Below are positions 25,173 through 35,299 of a stretch of DNA of 48,005 bases, piece after piece. The position numbers and the translations under genes are program-made. Under the pieces are notes generated by a model. That model saw nothing but the letters and a program-made list of their open reading frames with translations. It made no database searches and was not told where the DNA came from. The DNA is taken from contig PDQQ01000018.1 of the NCBI GenBank assembly GCA_002747825.1, positions 1 to 48,005 on the forward strand, in the 5' to 3' direction. The DNA comes from Deltaproteobacteria bacterium. Lineage in GTDB: Bacteria > Desulfobacterota > Desulfobulbia > Desulfobulbales > Desulfocapsaceae. The first letter of the stretch is position 1; every line of letters starts with the position of its first letter.

Positions 25173-27317
25173 CTACTCTGCAGGAACATATTTTATCAAT
25201 GGACAATCGTCGCAGCCAGCCTGGGGCATGTCTGTCGCATCGTGGACGTGTTTGATGATAGAGGCAACAGCACTTTTACTGTCCGGAAACATATGTTCCA
25301 TCCCTATCTTATCGAGAAGATTGGTTCTCTTAAGGACGTTCAGCACCTGCATCTTGACACCGCACATCGCAAAGCCAAGGCCCGCCGAGCGGATCATTTC
25401 GCAGAGCGTCTCCAAGGCCTCTTCTCCCGAGGCATCCATATCATTGATACCGCGGGCATCAATAAGGATATAGCGGAGATCCGGTTTTTCATTGCGGAAT
25501 TTCATGACCTGTTCGTCAAGATAACTGGCATTGGCGAAAAAGAGCGGGCCGTCAAAGCGCACCACCGAGATATGGCGGCAGCCGCGTAATCTGTAGTCTT
25601 CGGCACTTTTAAGAACATTATCGTCGCTCAACGAGAGGGTGGCGACAACAGGCCGCATTGATTTATAGAGAAAGACAACCATCGACAGGGCGACACCAAT
25701 CATAATGCCCTTATCCAGATGCGGTGCAAAATAGAGGGTAATCACAAAGCTGAGTACCGAGATCACCCCATCATACCACTGTGCCTTCCAGGCGTGGATA
25801 AATCCTTTGACATTGATCAGTCCGATGACGGCCATCATTATTACGGCAGCCAATACCGCCTGCGGCAGGTGATAGAGAAGTGGAGTGAAAAACAGAAGGG
25901 TTATGACAACCATAACCGAGGTAACGACCGAAGAGACCCCTGATATGGCACCTGCCTGAAGGTTTACTGCAGATCTGGAAAAGGAGCCGGATACCGAATA
26001 GCTCGAACCGATCGAGCCGACGATGTTTGCCAGCCCCTGGCCGATAAGCTCCTGGTTGGGGTCAAGCTTCTGGCCGGTTTTGGCGGCGATGGCCTTGGCT
26101 ATCGCAATTGCCTCCATAAAGCCGAGCAGGGAGATAATAACGGCCACTGGCAGCAGCTTAAAAAACAACTTGGGTGTCAGAGCCGGTATTTCAAATGGAG
26201 GGAGCCCTTTGGGGATTGTTCCGACAACGGCGCCGCCGCCCATCATCAGCAGATCTTCGGTGTTCAACACCGTATTCCCGATCTTCATACGCCAGATTTT
26301 CCCGTCTGTTTGTTCGTCCTGGGGGACTTCTCCGACCGGATAGAAGGTGGAGTTGTCTCCTCGTTGTACCCGGTTAAATTTTGTGGCTCGGATTTTTTTC
26401 CGCAGGAGATGGCTTTTCTCTTTCAGCTCTGCAACCTTCAGCGAAAGTATATCGACTTTGCTTTGGAAATGTATCAATTTCGGGGTGTCTGTCTTGTTTG
26501 TATTTCGTTCTTCTTCAATCTCCAGGCCGAAGGCCGCCCGTTCCTTACCGAGTACGTTTATTTCCGAGACGGTATGATTGAATTGATGGAGCTGCTCGAG
26601 GAAGCTCTCCGATTGAATGGTTTCTTCACTGATTCGGACATCGTTGTTGAAATGGGTGAAGTAGGAGACCAGCGTTGTCACTGCTACTGCCACAAGGACG
26701 TTGGGGATTCTTGGATTTATCCTGCGCAGCACAACCATAATAACTACTGCGCTGATACCGTAGACGAGAGTTGGAATGTGGGTATAGTCGAGCGCCGCCT
26801 GCCCGACTCGCAGCATGGTTTCGTAGTGGTGCCCTGCCTTATCAACGTATACGCCAAAAAACTTTGAGAATTGTGAGGAGGCGATAATAATCGCCGCTGC
26901 GTTGGTAAACCCATTGACGACTGGATGGGAGAGAAAATTGACAACCAGTCCGAGCCGCAGTACGCCAAGCGACATCTGGAAAATTCCTACCGTCAAGGCC
27001 AGGATAATTGAGTAGCCGATAAACTCTGTCGAACCAGCCGTTGCCAAGGGCTCCAGAGAGGCCGCCGACATAAGGGATACCACGGCAACCGGCCCTGTGG
27101 CCAGCTGTCGGCTTGAACCAAAGAGAGAGGCGACCATAGGGGGGAGAAAGGCGGCGTACAGGCCATAGTAGGCAGGGAGCCCGGCCAGCTGGGCATAGGC
27201 CATGGATTGGGGGATGAGAACCAGCGCCACTGTGAGGCCCGCAATAAAGTCTATCTTGAATTTACTTCCGTTGTAGTCCTTGAACCACTCAATGAAAGGA
27301 AATACCTTCAGAATCAT
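25173..27317 (-). CDS. SulP (SLC26) family inorganic anion transporter with STAS domain
   Basis: 714 aa. N-terminal membrane part begins IAGLTVALVLIPQSMAYAQLAGLPAYYGLYAAFLPP, the SulP signature (read here in pieces: QSMAYAQLAGLP, YGLYAAFLPP). A C-terminal cytoplasmic STAS domain (about 570-690) shows YILIDARGINDMDASGEEAL with the usual D-x-S turn. Odd: between the membrane helices ending near residue 222 and resuming near 366 lies an insertion of about 140 residues rich in Lys/Glu and likely coiled coil (KVDILSLKVAELKEKSHLLRKK). The start follows AAGAGGTGAGCC. Substrate may be sulfate or bicarbonate; sequence does not decide. Confidence 0.92.
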   Translation of the reverse strand: MILKVFPFIEWFKDYNGSKFKIDFIAGLTVALVLIPQSMAYAQLAGLPAYYGLYAAFLPPMVASLFGSSRQLATGPVAVVSLMSAASLEPLATAGSTEFIGYSIILALTVGIFQMSLGVLRLGLVVNFLSHPVVNGFTNAAAIIIASSQFSKFFGVYVDKAGHHYETMLRVGQAALDYTHIPTLVYGISAVVIMVVLRRINPRIPNVLVAVAVTTLVSYFTHFNNDVRISEETIQSESFLEQLHQFNHTVSEINVLGKERAAFGLEIEEERNTNKTDTPKLIHFQSKVDILSLKVAELKEKSHLLRKKIRATKFNRVQRGDNSTFYPVGEVPQDEQTDGKIWRMKIGNTVLNTEDLLMMGGGAVVGTIPKGLPPFEIPALTPKLFFKLLPVAVIISLLGFMEAIAIAKAIAAKTGQKLDPNQELIGQGLANIVGSIGSSYSVSGSFSRSAVNLQAGAISGVSSVVTSVMVVITLLFFTPLLYHLPQAVLAAVIMMAVIGLINVKGFIHAWKAQWYDGVISVLSFVITLYFAPHLDKGIMIGVALSMVVFLYKSMRPVVATLSLSDDNVLKSAEDYRLRGCRHISVVRFDGPLFFANASYLDEQVMKFRNEKPDLRYILIDARGINDMDASGEEALETLCEMIRSAGLGFAMCGVKMQVLNVLKRTNLLDKIGMEHMFPDSKSAVASIIKHVHDATDMPQAGCDDCPLIKYVPAE

Positions 27318-27368
27318 TGGCTCACCTCTTGTTCAATTGCATTCAATAAAAGAAGCCTCGGTCCTTAC

Positions 27369-27386
27369 GGATTTCCTTGGAAATCC
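27369..27386. promoter_or_regulatory. Palindrome upstream of sulP
   Basis: Perfect dyad GGATTTCC-TT-GGAAATCC, 52-69 bp upstream of the sulP start. It could be an operator or 5' UTR hairpin; no regulator is assigned. Confidence 0.4.
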
Positions 27387-27553
27387 CGCATCAAGGCCCT
27401 GCGGTCCTGTCGAAGAAAATGAATGAACATTCAGATATTGTGGGGCTAATCAACGCTTATTTTCTAATAATGTCAAGAAAAATCGATGGTTCGGTCATCT
27501 TTGCCGCAGTTTTTTGCAGAATATTTCGCAATATTGGTGAGATTCTTTTTTGG

Positions 27554-28342
27554 TCACGTTTTTCTGGTGTTGAGATAAGCCAATACGCCCAGGCCGCAGA
27601 GGACCATAAGCCCGCTGAGAACCTGTCCCATGGTAATAAAAGAGAAGAGAAAGCCAAGCTGGGGGTCCGGTTCGCGAAAGTTTTCAATGAGTATACGGAA
27701 AAAACCGTAGCATAGCAGGAAGATGCAGAAAATAGAGCCGTGGGGCCAGCTGCCTGTCCATGGCCTTTTGCGAAGACTCCAGAGGAGAAGAAAGAGGATA
27801 AGTCCTTCAAAGAGGGCCTCGTAGAGCTGTGAGGGATGTCTTGGCGAGGGGCCTCCTGCCGGAAAGACCATGCCGATCGCCGCCGTTGTCGTCCTGCCGT
27901 AGAGCTCGCCGTTGATAAAATTGCCGATACGCCCCAAAAAAAGCCCGATCGGAAAGGTCGCCGTATAGATATCGGCGACTTTCCAGAAATTCAGTCTTTT
28001 TCTGCAGTACAACAGCCCGCCGAGAAAGAGGGTGAAGCAGGCCCCGTGGAAGGACATCCCTCCATTCCAGGTGGCAAATATTTCCAGTGGATGGTCGAGG
28101 AAATATGCAGGGCTGTAGAAGAGGACATAGCCGAGCCTGCCGCCGACGATAACGCAGAGGATCAGAACGGTGTTCAGTCCCTCAAAATGTTTTTCCAGGG
28201 CGGTGTAGGCGAACTCCCTGATCTGTTTTTGTACCAGGAGGTAGGTTGCGATAAAACCGAGGACGTACATCAGCCCATACCAGTGGAGTTGCAGGGGGCC
28301 GATACTGAAAAGAACAGGGTCAATATCCGGGTAGCGCAGCAT
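27554..28342 (-). CDS. lgt: Prolipoprotein diacylglyceryl transferase Lgt
   Basis: The inner-membrane enzyme that transfers diacylglyceryl from phosphatidylglycerol to the lipobox Cys, 262 aa with 7 TM segments. Seen: HWYGLMYVLGF, GGRLGYVLFY, WNGGMSFHGA, the Lgt signature GRIGNFINGELYGR, and PRHPSQLYEAL. The C-terminal helix (SGLMVLCGLGVLAYLN) is typical. It is followed by no downstream gene before sulP. The upstream mnmG is on the same strand, 129 nt away. Confidence 0.96.
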   Translation of the reverse strand: MLRYPDIDPVLFSIGPLQLHWYGLMYVLGFIATYLLVQKQIREFAYTALEKHFEGLNTVLILCVIVGGRLGYVLFYSPAYFLDHPLEIFATWNGGMSFHGACFTLFLGGLLYCRKRLNFWKVADIYTATFPIGLFLGRIGNFINGELYGRTTTAAIGMVFPAGGPSPRHPSQLYEALFEGLILFLLLWSLRKRPWTGSWPHGSIFCIFLLCYGFFRILIENFREPDPQLGFLFSFITMGQVLSGLMVLCGLGVLAYLNTRKT

Positions 28343-28471
28343 AGTCGTTTCCTGTGATGTCGTCAGTGAGCAGATTTTTTACAGGCGTTGGTTGCAGGTT
28401 GTCCCGAGAAAGGAGATCGTGATTTGTCCTCTGTCGGGGAGGGGTGGCAAAAACAGCCCTCGAGCAATCGC

Positions 28472-30403
28472 TTATTCCTCCTGAACCGCAGTGGAACTCT
28501 TTTTCCCCCTGGTCCCCTTGTGCCCTCTGCGCAGATGTATCTGGAGCACCGAGATTGCAGCGGGTGTTATCCCTGAGATCCTTGAGGCCTGGCCGAGTGA
28601 GCGCGGCTGGATCTTTGTCAGTTTCTCAACCACCTCATTGGAAAGCCCGGACAGACTTCGATAGTCGAGGTCTTCGGGAAGGGCCACGGATTCGAGCTTT
28701 TTGAAACGCGCAACCTGTTCGTGCTGTCTGGTGATATAGCCCTCGAATTTGATCTGCAGTTCTATCTCGCTGCAAAAGGGCTGATGCCGCAGATCGTTGA
28801 CAAATTGCTGTTCTCTCTCCTGCAGGGGTATTTTTGAGAGGTTTTCGATAGTGATTTCCGGACGGCGCAGGATCTCGGCAAGACTCGATTTTTGTTTCAG
28901 AGCGGCGGAGTTGAGGGTGGCAAGGGCGGTGTTGACCTGCTCTGTCGGTTTGATCTCAATAGAGCCAAGTTCGCGTACACCGTCCTCGATGGCCATTTTC
29001 TTGTCCGTAAAGATCCTGTGTCTGTTGTTGCTTATCAGGCCAATAGCGTGGCCGATATCGGCCAGGCGCGCATCGGCGTTGTCTTCACGCAGAAGCAGCC
29101 GGTATTCGGCCCGTGAGGTAAAGAGGCGGTACGGTTCCAGCGTACCGCAGGTTATCAGATCATCAATCAGCACACCGATATATGCCTGCGATCTGTCGAG
29201 CACCAGCGGCTCTTCTCGAGCGATATAGCGTGTCGCGTTTATTCCGGCCATAAGCCCCTGGGCGGCGGCCTCCTCGTAGCCGGAGGTGCCGTTGATCTGT
29301 CCGGCAAGAAACAGTCCCTGCAGCCTTTTGCTTTCCAGCGAGGGCTTGAGGCCAAGGGGATCTATATAGTCGTATTCGATGGCGTAGCCGGGCCGTATGA
29401 TCCTGGCCTTTTCCAATCCCTTGATCGAATTGACCATCTTCTGCTGTGTCTTGAGGGGAAGGCTTGTCGAGATGCCGTTGGGGTAGACCTCGACCGTGTC
29501 CAGCCCCTCGGGTTCGAGAAAAATCTGGTGCCTCTCCTTTTCTGGAAAGCGCATCACCTTGTCTTCAATCGACGGGCAGTAGCGGGCCCCGACACCCTGT
29601 ATTATTCCGGCAAACAGAGGTGACTTGCCGATGTCCTCACGAATGATGGCATGGGTCGTTTCGTTGGTGTAGGTAATATAACAGGGCAGCTGGGGCAGGG
29701 TGTAGTTTCGCTGTGAGGAGAAGGAAAAATGCGCCGGCGGCGAGTCACTGAGCTGCTCTTCAAGCTCGGTGTAGTCTATTGTGTTTGCGTCCAGCCTTGG
29801 TACGGTGCCTGTTTTCATCCGGCCCATTTCAAAGTGCTGCTCCTTAAACCAGCGGGCCAGTGTTTTCGAGGCTGCACAGCCAATTCTGCCCGCGGAAAAG
29901 TTCTTCATTCCAATATGTACACGGCCGTCGAGAAAGGTTCCTGTGGCGACAATCACCGCCTCTACCCTGATCTGTTCGCCGATCGAGGTCAGAATGCCGG
30001 TTATCCTGTCTTTTTCGACAGTAAATCCGGTGACGACTGTCTGTTTGACGACCAGGTTGGCCTGTTTTTCGATAACCGATTTCATACGCAGACGGTACAA
30101 AAGACGATCCGCCTGGGCCCTCGAAGAACGCACTGCCGGGCCCTTGCTGGTATTTAACCGGCGAAACTGGATTGAGGTGGCGTCGATATTTTTGGCCATT
30201 TCTCCGCCCAGGGCGTCGATCTCCCGAACCAGATGTCCCTTGGCAAGACCGCCAATAGCAGGATTGCAGGACATCGCGGCGATGGTATCAACGTTGATGA
30301 CGGCAAGCAGCGTCCTGTAGCCGAGCCTTGCCGCAGCCAAGGCCGCTTCACAACCGGCATGGCCTGCTCCAACGACGGCAATATCGTATGTCTCCTGGTT
30401 CAT
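28472..30403 (-). CDS. mnmG: MnmG (GidA), tRNA 5-carboxymethylaminomethyluridine modification
   Basis: FAD-dependent partner of MnmE in wobble-uridine modification of tRNA. 643 aa from the ATG at 30403 ([20 protein letters not shown]), matching the usual length near 630. The open frame runs 104 codons further upstream into the methyltransferase spacer, but that part is not MnmG. Seen: the FAD-binding [58 protein letters not shown] and EYDYIDP. The partner mnmE (35300-36697) lies on the opposite strand about 5 kb away. Confidence 0.96.
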   Translation of the reverse strand: MNQETYDIAVVGAGHAGCEAALAAARLGYRTLLAVINVDTIAAMSCNPAIGGLAKGHLVREIDALGGEMAKNIDATSIQFRRLNTSKGPAVRSSRAQADRLLYRLRMKSVIEKQANLVVKQTVVTGFTVEKDRITGILTSIGEQIRVEAVIVATGTFLDGRVHIGMKNFSAGRIGCAASKTLARWFKEQHFEMGRMKTGTVPRLDANTIDYTELEEQLSDSPPAHFSFSSQRNYTLPQLPCYITYTNETTHAIIREDIGKSPLFAGIIQGVGARYCPSIEDKVMRFPEKERHQIFLEPEGLDTVEVYPNGISTSLPLKTQQKMVNSIKGLEKARIIRPGYAIEYDYIDPLGLKPSLESKRLQGLFLAGQINGTSGYEEAAAQGLMAGINATRYIAREEPLVLDRSQAYIGVLIDDLITCGTLEPYRLFTSRAEYRLLLREDNADARLADIGHAIGLISNNRHRIFTDKKMAIEDGVRELGSIEIKPTEQVNTALATLNSAALKQKSSLAEILRRPEITIENLSKIPLQEREQQFVNDLRHQPFCSEIELQIKFEGYITRQHEQVARFKKLESVALPEDLDYRSLSGLSNEVVEKLTKIQPRSLGQASRISGITPAAISVLQIHLRRGHKGTRGKKSSTAVQEE

Positions 30404-30458
30404 AAACGGTCTTTTGCTCTTCTTCGGCGCATTAGCGGACTGGGGCTGTATATCATAT

Positions 30459-31313
30459 TTACTCTTTCCTGCCCGAGTCATATTCGGATTTTTTCCACCA
30501 TAGCAGGGCCCATTGTATCGGACTTCTTCTCCTGACCACGATACGATCTTCTGTCTGCTCCTGTATATTACTCTCAATGTAGGCGGTAAGCTTTTGCCTC
30601 TCTTCCTCGCTGAGGTCGTCAAACATCCAGTCATACGATGCAAGGGCCGCCTCGATATCCTTGTAGACAGCGGTTGGCTGTGACCGCAGAACCTTGACGT
30701 TTGCATGGATACCAAGGCTGTAGAGGAGATTAAGGGTATAGATATAGTCTGGGCCGGTGGTAAACGGTCTGCCTATGGCCTGGTAGGCCTCGGCCTCAAA
30801 CGGTGTCGGGTTTATTCGATCGCTGATAAAAACAGCCTGTTTTGCAAAGGCGTTTATCTTGAGTATGGCCTGTTTGAGATCCTTGACACCGATGGACCTT
30901 GAGGCAATGGCGATGTCGTGCGGGACGAGAGCCGATTGTTTCCAGTCGTCTTCCCAGGCGCAATGGATCGTGGCGATGTTGGGGCATCCCTCATCTTCTG
31001 CCCGTTGGTCGAGGATCTTCAGCATCTCCGCCGAGAAATCAACGGCAGTCACCTGGCGAACCTTTTTGGCTATGGGCAGCGAAAGGGTACCCGGCCCTGA
31101 GCCTATATCGAGCACTGTAGAGGAGGGGTGCAGCGGCAATTCGGCGAGAAAGAGATCGATGTAGTCAGTGTTTCTTGTGCGTTTGCTAAAAGAATCGGCT
31201 CTCTTGTCCCAATCTTCGGGGCCTTTCGTTCTTCGCGCCTTTTGCTGCATCGCGTTATCGCGCAAAAGCGTCCAGTCGATATCGTTGTACGTCTTTATCT
31301 GAGCATTCTTCAT
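30459..31313 (-). CDS. Class I SAM-dependent methyltransferase
   Basis: 284 aa from the ATG at 31313. Motif I is [16 protein letters not shown], followed by [18 protein letters not shown] (acidic loop binding the SAM ribose) and IHCAWEDDW. Substrate unknown. It stands between mnmG and rpmH where gidB (rsmG) is often found, but the sequence does not look like RsmG. The open frame extends upstream to 31499; the chosen start avoids an N-terminal stretch unlike the family. It lies 55 nt upstream of mnmG on the same strand, so co-transcription is likely. Confidence 0.85.
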   Translation of the reverse strand: MKNAQIKTYNDIDWTLLRDNAMQQKARRTKGPEDWDKRADSFSKRTRNTDYIDLFLAELPLHPSSTVLDIGSGPGTLSLPIAKKVRQVTAVDFSAEMLKILDQRAEDEGCPNIATIHCAWEDDWKQSALVPHDIAIASRSIGVKDLKQAILKINAFAKQAVFISDRINPTPFEAEAYQAIGRPFTTGPDYIYTLNLLYSLGIHANVKVLRSQPTAVYKDIEAALASYDWMFDDLSEEERQKLTAYIESNIQEQTEDRIVVRRRSPIQWALLWWKKSEYDSGRKE

Positions 31314-31421
31314 ATTTTTTATGTCGTGTCGGTTATTCGATAGTGTTTGAAACAACCCCGGCAAGATAGCACAGCCATTGGGCTTTCGCAAGATTGCAGC
31401 GCGGACAAACTCTAAAAATGT

Positions 31422-31451
31422 TTGACAGAAACGGGTGAATATGGTTAATAT
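31422..31451 (+). promoter_or_regulatory. Sigma-70 type promoter for rpmH operon
   Basis: TTGACA (31422-31427), 18-nt spacer, TAATAT (31446-31451), about 158 nt before rpmH. It lies in the 295-nt divergent gap with the methyltransferase gene. No convincing DnaA boxes (TTATCCACA type) were seen in this gap. Confidence 0.5.
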
Positions 31452-31608
31452 GCCTCTCTTGTAATTTGTTTTGGGTGGGACACAAGGCAGACTTGCCATG
31501 GCCCCGATGGGCGTCTTTTGGGGAAAGATCTTTGCACCCCTTTCACCTTAACAGAATAACAGAAGATCGTGAATGGGAGTTCATGGTTGAAGCAAATGAG
31601 GATCTGTA

Positions 31609-31746
31609 ATGAGTAAACGAACTTTTCAGCCCAGCAGGCTCAAACGGGCACGAACCCACGGCTTTCGTGAGAGAATGAGGACCCGTTCCGGGCGAGCGAT
31701 TATCCGCGCCCGCAGGGCAAAGGGCCGTAAACGACTCTCGGCCTGA
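31609..31746 (+). CDS. rpmH: Ribosomal protein bL34
   Basis: 45 aa, very basic: [21 protein letters not shown] and [17 protein letters not shown], an unmistakable L34. Too short for many ORF lists. ATG preceded by GAGGATCTGTA. It is separated by 1 nt from the rnpA start, as in most bacteria. Confidence 0.98.
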   Translation: MSKRTFQPSRLKRARTHGFRERMRTRSGRAIIRARRAKGRKRLSA

Positions 31747-31747
31747 G

Positions 31748-32092
31748 TTGGCTGGCCTGCGATTGCGGAAAGCATCCTTGCTGCGCAAGGGGTGGCAGTA
31801 TGATGCTGTATTCGGCCGGGGAAGGCGTTTGCGGGGAGAGGGCTATACCCTTGTTGTTATCGAAAACGGGCAGGCGGAGAGCCGCCTGGGGATCAGTGTA
31901 CACCGAAAGATACGAGGCGCAGTGCGCAGAAACCGTATCAAACGGATCGTACGCGAGTCTTTCAGAATCGGACGCAGCTCTTATCCCCAGGGCTGTGATA
32001 TAGTCTGCGTGATCTATCCGGATTTTGCCTGTACTGATCCCGATGCTGTCACAACCTCGGTGAAGCGCCTGTTGGCCTGCCGCGGAACGTAA
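31748..32092 (+). CDS. rnpA: Ribonuclease P protein component
   Basis: 114 aa basic protein; binds the RNase P RNA to mature tRNA 5' ends. Seen: LRLRKASLLRKGWQYDAVF, SRLGISVHRKIRGAVRRNRIKRIVRESFR, which contains the RNR motif (RRNRIKR). The start is TTG, 1 nt after the rpmH stop, consistent with translational coupling. Confidence 0.95.
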   Translation: MAGLRLRKASLLRKGWQYDAVFGRGRRLRGEGYTLVVIENGQAESRLGISVHRKIRGAVRRNRIKRIVRESFRIGRSSYPQGCDIVCVIYPDFACTDPDAVTTSVKRLLACRGT

Positions 32093-32234
32093 TAGGCTTT
32101 TGTCGTTACCTTTTTTCTCTATTGATCCTGAAATCCTGATAAAATACAGGCAGCTGCTCTTCGGCGTATAAGAACTCCGTTTGAACTCTACGAACAGTTA
32201 TGCATACATTTTATGTTTGGCTTTGATGTAGGTG

Positions 32235-32462
32235 ATGAAGATTTACAGATTCCCAGCAAAGGCGGCTGTCGCCTTCCTCAGGACCTACAAGTACTTGATT
32301 TCACCTCTTTTGCCCAAATCATGTCGTTTTGTTCCCACCTGCTCGGTGTATATGGCCGAGGCGATCGAAAAATATGGGGTCATTCGTGGTGGCTGTAAAG
32401 GTATCGGACGTTTGTTGCGTTGCCATCCTTTTTCCAGAGGTGGCTACGATCCACTGTTGTAA
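32235..32462 (+). CDS. yidD: Membrane protein insertion efficiency factor YidD
   Basis: 75 aa. Seen: [23 protein letters not shown], then [36 protein letters not shown], with the three family Cys (CRF, TCS, RCHP). It helps YidC insertion. A GTG directly upstream (32232) could also start. It sits between rnpA and yidC as usual. Confidence 0.96.
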   Translation: MKIYRFPAKAAVAFLRTYKYLISPLLPKSCRFVPTCSVYMAEAIEKYGVIRGGCKGIGRLLRCHPFSRGGYDPLL

Positions 32463-32514
32463 TATGTTAACTTTTTCTAATCTCTCTCTCGTTTCATAAA
32501 TTAACGGACAATCC

Positions 32515-34203
32515 ATGGACTCTTCCAGGGCCTTTTTGGCAATACTCATTTCGCTGGCAATCCTTATCGGTTATCAATATCTTTTCGTCGGTTTCGAGCA
32601 GCCGCCGGCGGATTCATCGACTGAAAGAGACCTGGCGACACAGACCTCGACACCCCCCTCATCGCCCCCGGAAAAAGCCCCTGCTCAGGAAGCGGTTGCT
32701 CCGCCTGTTATCCAGAAACAGCAGGAGACGGTTCACTATTCAAGAGAGCCCAGACAGATACAGATTGAAACCGACCTCTACAGGGCGACACTCTCCGAAG
32801 ACGGTGGTACGCTTACCAGCTTTATCCTGAAAGATTATAAACAGACCCACGAGGCAGAATCCCCGGATATGCAATTGATCCAGACCGATGCAAAGGATGG
32901 TTTTCCGCTTCGCTTTACCTGGGGAACCCTTGTCAAGGGCCAGCTCCTCTACGAGAGTGACCGTCAGCGTATCAATCTTGGTGCGGGCAAAGAGAAAGAG
33001 CAGCTTGTTCTGACCGCCCAGACCGACAACGGTTTGACCGTTGTCCGTACCTACAGCTTCGATAACACAAGTTATCTTGTTGACCTGCAGGTCAAGGTCT
33101 TTAATACCTCAGGTACCCTGCTGCAGGGTGTTCCGGAACTGGGGCTTGTCAACAGACGATTTGCGGTCAACAAAAGCCCGGCAGGCCGTTTCCTTTTTGT
33201 CGGCCCCTCTGCCTATGTCAATGGTGAGCTCAACGAGATTGATCTTGAGGATGAAGAGGGAGGCCGTCTGGATCTGCAGGGAGCGGTGGACTGGGCCGGG
33301 TACGGGAGCAACTATTTTCTCTGTGCGATCATTCCAGCCGGGGGAGATGACGGCAAGAGCTTTACCGCCCAGGGGTCTGCCGATATCGCGTACGGGAGCC
33401 TTGCCGGTTCTCTGGATACCCTTGAGAGCGGCGCTGAAAAGAGTTACGATTATCACCTGTTTTTTGGCCCCAAGAAGCTGAAGATGCTCAAGGAGATAGG
33501 CTACAATCTTGACCGTTCTGTCAACTTTGGCTGGTTTGATGTTATCGCCAAGCCGGTTCTCTGGCTGCTGAACCTGTTTTACAGCTTCTGCCGTAACTAC
33601 GGTATTGCCATTATCCTCGTTACCGTTCTTATCAAGGCACTGTTTTGGCCGATTTCACAAAAGGGCATGAAATCGATGAAAAATATGCAGAAACTGCAGC
33701 CCAAAATGGTGAAGATCAAGGAAAAGTACAAGGACGATCCCACAAGGATGAATCAGGAGGTGATGAACCTCTATAAAACCTACAAGGTAAATCCTCTGGG
33801 TGGCTGCCTGCCGATGGTACTACAGATTCCGGTATTTTTTGCCTTATACAAGGTTTTGCTCCTGTCTATTGAGTTGCGCCATGCCCCCTTTATGCTCTGG
33901 ATCACAGATTTATCGGCACCCGATCGACTCTATCTCGGTTTTGACATTCCCTACCTCGGTGGTCTGCCTGTGCTGACGCTGCTGATGGGGGCCTCGATGT
34001 TTCTTCAGCAGAAATTGACACCGACCACCGCAGATCCAACGCAGGCAAAGATCATGATGTTTCTGCCGATTATCTTCACCTTTATGTTTATTAACTTCGC
34101 GTCAGGACTGGTTTTATACTGGTTTGTCAACAATCTGCTCTCTATCCTGCAGCAGGTGATGATTAACAGGGAGAGAAAAACACCCGCGACAGCCGAGTCC
34201 TGA
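32515..34203 (+). CDS. yidC: Membrane protein insertase YidC
   Basis: 562 aa Gram-negative type YidC: an N-terminal TM (AFLAILISLAILIGYQYLFVG), a Pro-rich linker, a large periplasmic beta domain (about 85-325), then the five-TM core with YGIAIILVTVLIKALFWPIS, the conserved Arg-free/positively lined groove region NMQKLQPKM, and NPLGGCLPMVLQIPVFFALYKVL. Inserts membrane proteins with or without SecYEG. Confidence 0.97.
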   Translation: MDSSRAFLAILISLAILIGYQYLFVGFEQPPADSSTERDLATQTSTPPSSPPEKAPAQEAVAPPVIQKQQETVHYSREPRQIQIETDLYRATLSEDGGTLTSFILKDYKQTHEAESPDMQLIQTDAKDGFPLRFTWGTLVKGQLLYESDRQRINLGAGKEKEQLVLTAQTDNGLTVVRTYSFDNTSYLVDLQVKVFNTSGTLLQGVPELGLVNRRFAVNKSPAGRFLFVGPSAYVNGELNEIDLEDEEGGRLDLQGAVDWAGYGSNYFLCAIIPAGGDDGKSFTAQGSADIAYGSLAGSLDTLESGAEKSYDYHLFFGPKKLKMLKEIGYNLDRSVNFGWFDVIAKPVLWLLNLFYSFCRNYGIAIILVTVLIKALFWPISQKGMKSMKNMQKLQPKMVKIKEKYKDDPTRMNQEVMNLYKTYKVNPLGGCLPMVLQIPVFFALYKVLLLSIELRHAPFMLWITDLSAPDRLYLGFDIPYLGGLPVLTLLMGASMFLQQKLTPTTADPTQAKIMMFLPIIFTFMFINFASGLVLYWFVNNLLSILQQVMINRERKTPATAES

Positions 34204-34262
34204 TGGCCGGCAGGCTTTCCCGGAGGCTGCCATCGATGGACCTCTACTGAATAGGTAATGCG

Positions 34263-35180
34263 ATGCCTTCAAAGAAAAAGGATTTTTACGCAAAAGATAT
34301 AAAAGATGCCATTACAAAGGCCTGTGATGGTTTTGCTGTTGCCGGTCAGGAGCAGCTTGACATCGAGGTCGTAGAGGCTGGATCAAGTGGTATTTTTGGC
34401 CTGATTCGTAAAAAGGCCCATATCAGGGCCTCTCTGCGGGAGGCTGCGGAAGAAGAAACTGCAGTCCCTGAAACAACGGACGATGTTGTCCCGTTGCAGG
34501 ATGCTTCAGCAGCTGATACACCAGCGGGCGGGAGCGGTGATTCTGACGCCAAAGAGATTGACGCCCGCCCCACAGTGCAGGCGGCAGATGATGCCGGGCG
34601 CCGGCACAAGGAAGAAGAGGCCACAGAGCCAGCTGTAAGTTCTCAGAGCCTGGAGCGCATCAGGAATGAGCTGTTACAGATTGTTGAACTTATGGGCTTT
34701 CCAGCAGATCTTGAGCTCGACTGCAGGGGGCTTTCGGTCTTCTGTACCCTGCGTGGTGAATTTGAAGAAGACTTGACAGGGCCGGATGGCAAGGTGCTGG
34801 ACAGTCTGCAGTATCTGATGCGCAAGATTGTTGCCCGTAAGACCCCCGAACAGATCCGCTTCTTTCTTGATGTCGGCGATTTCAGGCAGAGGCGTCTCGA
34901 AGAGCTGAGGGCCCGGGCCATGGCCCTTGCCGCACTGGTAAACAAGGATGGCAAGACCTTGTCTTTACAGGGCTTAAATCCGGCAGAGAGAAGGGAGGTT
35001 CACCTGGCTCTGGAGGAGGTCGATGGGGTGCGCAGCCGCTCCATAGGTGATGGCCACTATAAAAAAATCCTCATCTATAAGCCGGGCAAAGGACGGCGCC
35101 CGAGAAAAAAACGCTCTCAGGGCACAACGAATCAGAACGCCGAAGGCCAAAAACCCTCTCGCTCGGCTGATGAGTCATAG
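34263..35180 (+). CDS. jag: RNA-binding protein Jag/KhpB
   Basis: 305 aa. Jag-N domain at the start (KDIKDAITKACDGFAV ... GLIRKKAHIRAS), an acidic low-complexity middle (about 60-125), then KH (about 140-220; GPDGKVLDSLQYLMRKIVARKT) and R3H domains (NPAERREVHLALEEVDGVRSRSIGDGHYKKI, read in parts). The C terminus is a basic tail. Standard place between yidC and mnmE. Confidence 0.93.
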   Translation: MPSKKKDFYAKDIKDAITKACDGFAVAGQEQLDIEVVEAGSSGIFGLIRKKAHIRASLREAAEEETAVPETTDDVVPLQDASAADTPAGGSGDSDAKEIDARPTVQAADDAGRRHKEEEATEPAVSSQSLERIRNELLQIVELMGFPADLELDCRGLSVFCTLRGEFEEDLTGPDGKVLDSLQYLMRKIVARKTPEQIRFFLDVGDFRQRRLEELRARAMALAALVNKDGKTLSLQGLNPAERREVHLALEEVDGVRSRSIGDGHYKKILIYKPGKGRRPRKKRSQGTTNQNAEGQKPSRSADES

Positions 35181-35299
35181 CACGTGAAGCCGTTTGCTCT
35201 CTAAAACCCGGTGCGGAGGCCAGTGTCCCCGAGTTCTGGTTTTTTTTTGCCGTGGCTGACAGGCTGTCTGCCCCGTTCATGCTGGTATGATATAGACCT

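Noticed and set aside
31314..31608. Origin of replication in the gap before rpmH
   Set aside because: The gene order suggests origin proximity, but I see no cluster of DnaA boxes or AT-rich unwinding element, and no dnaA nearby.
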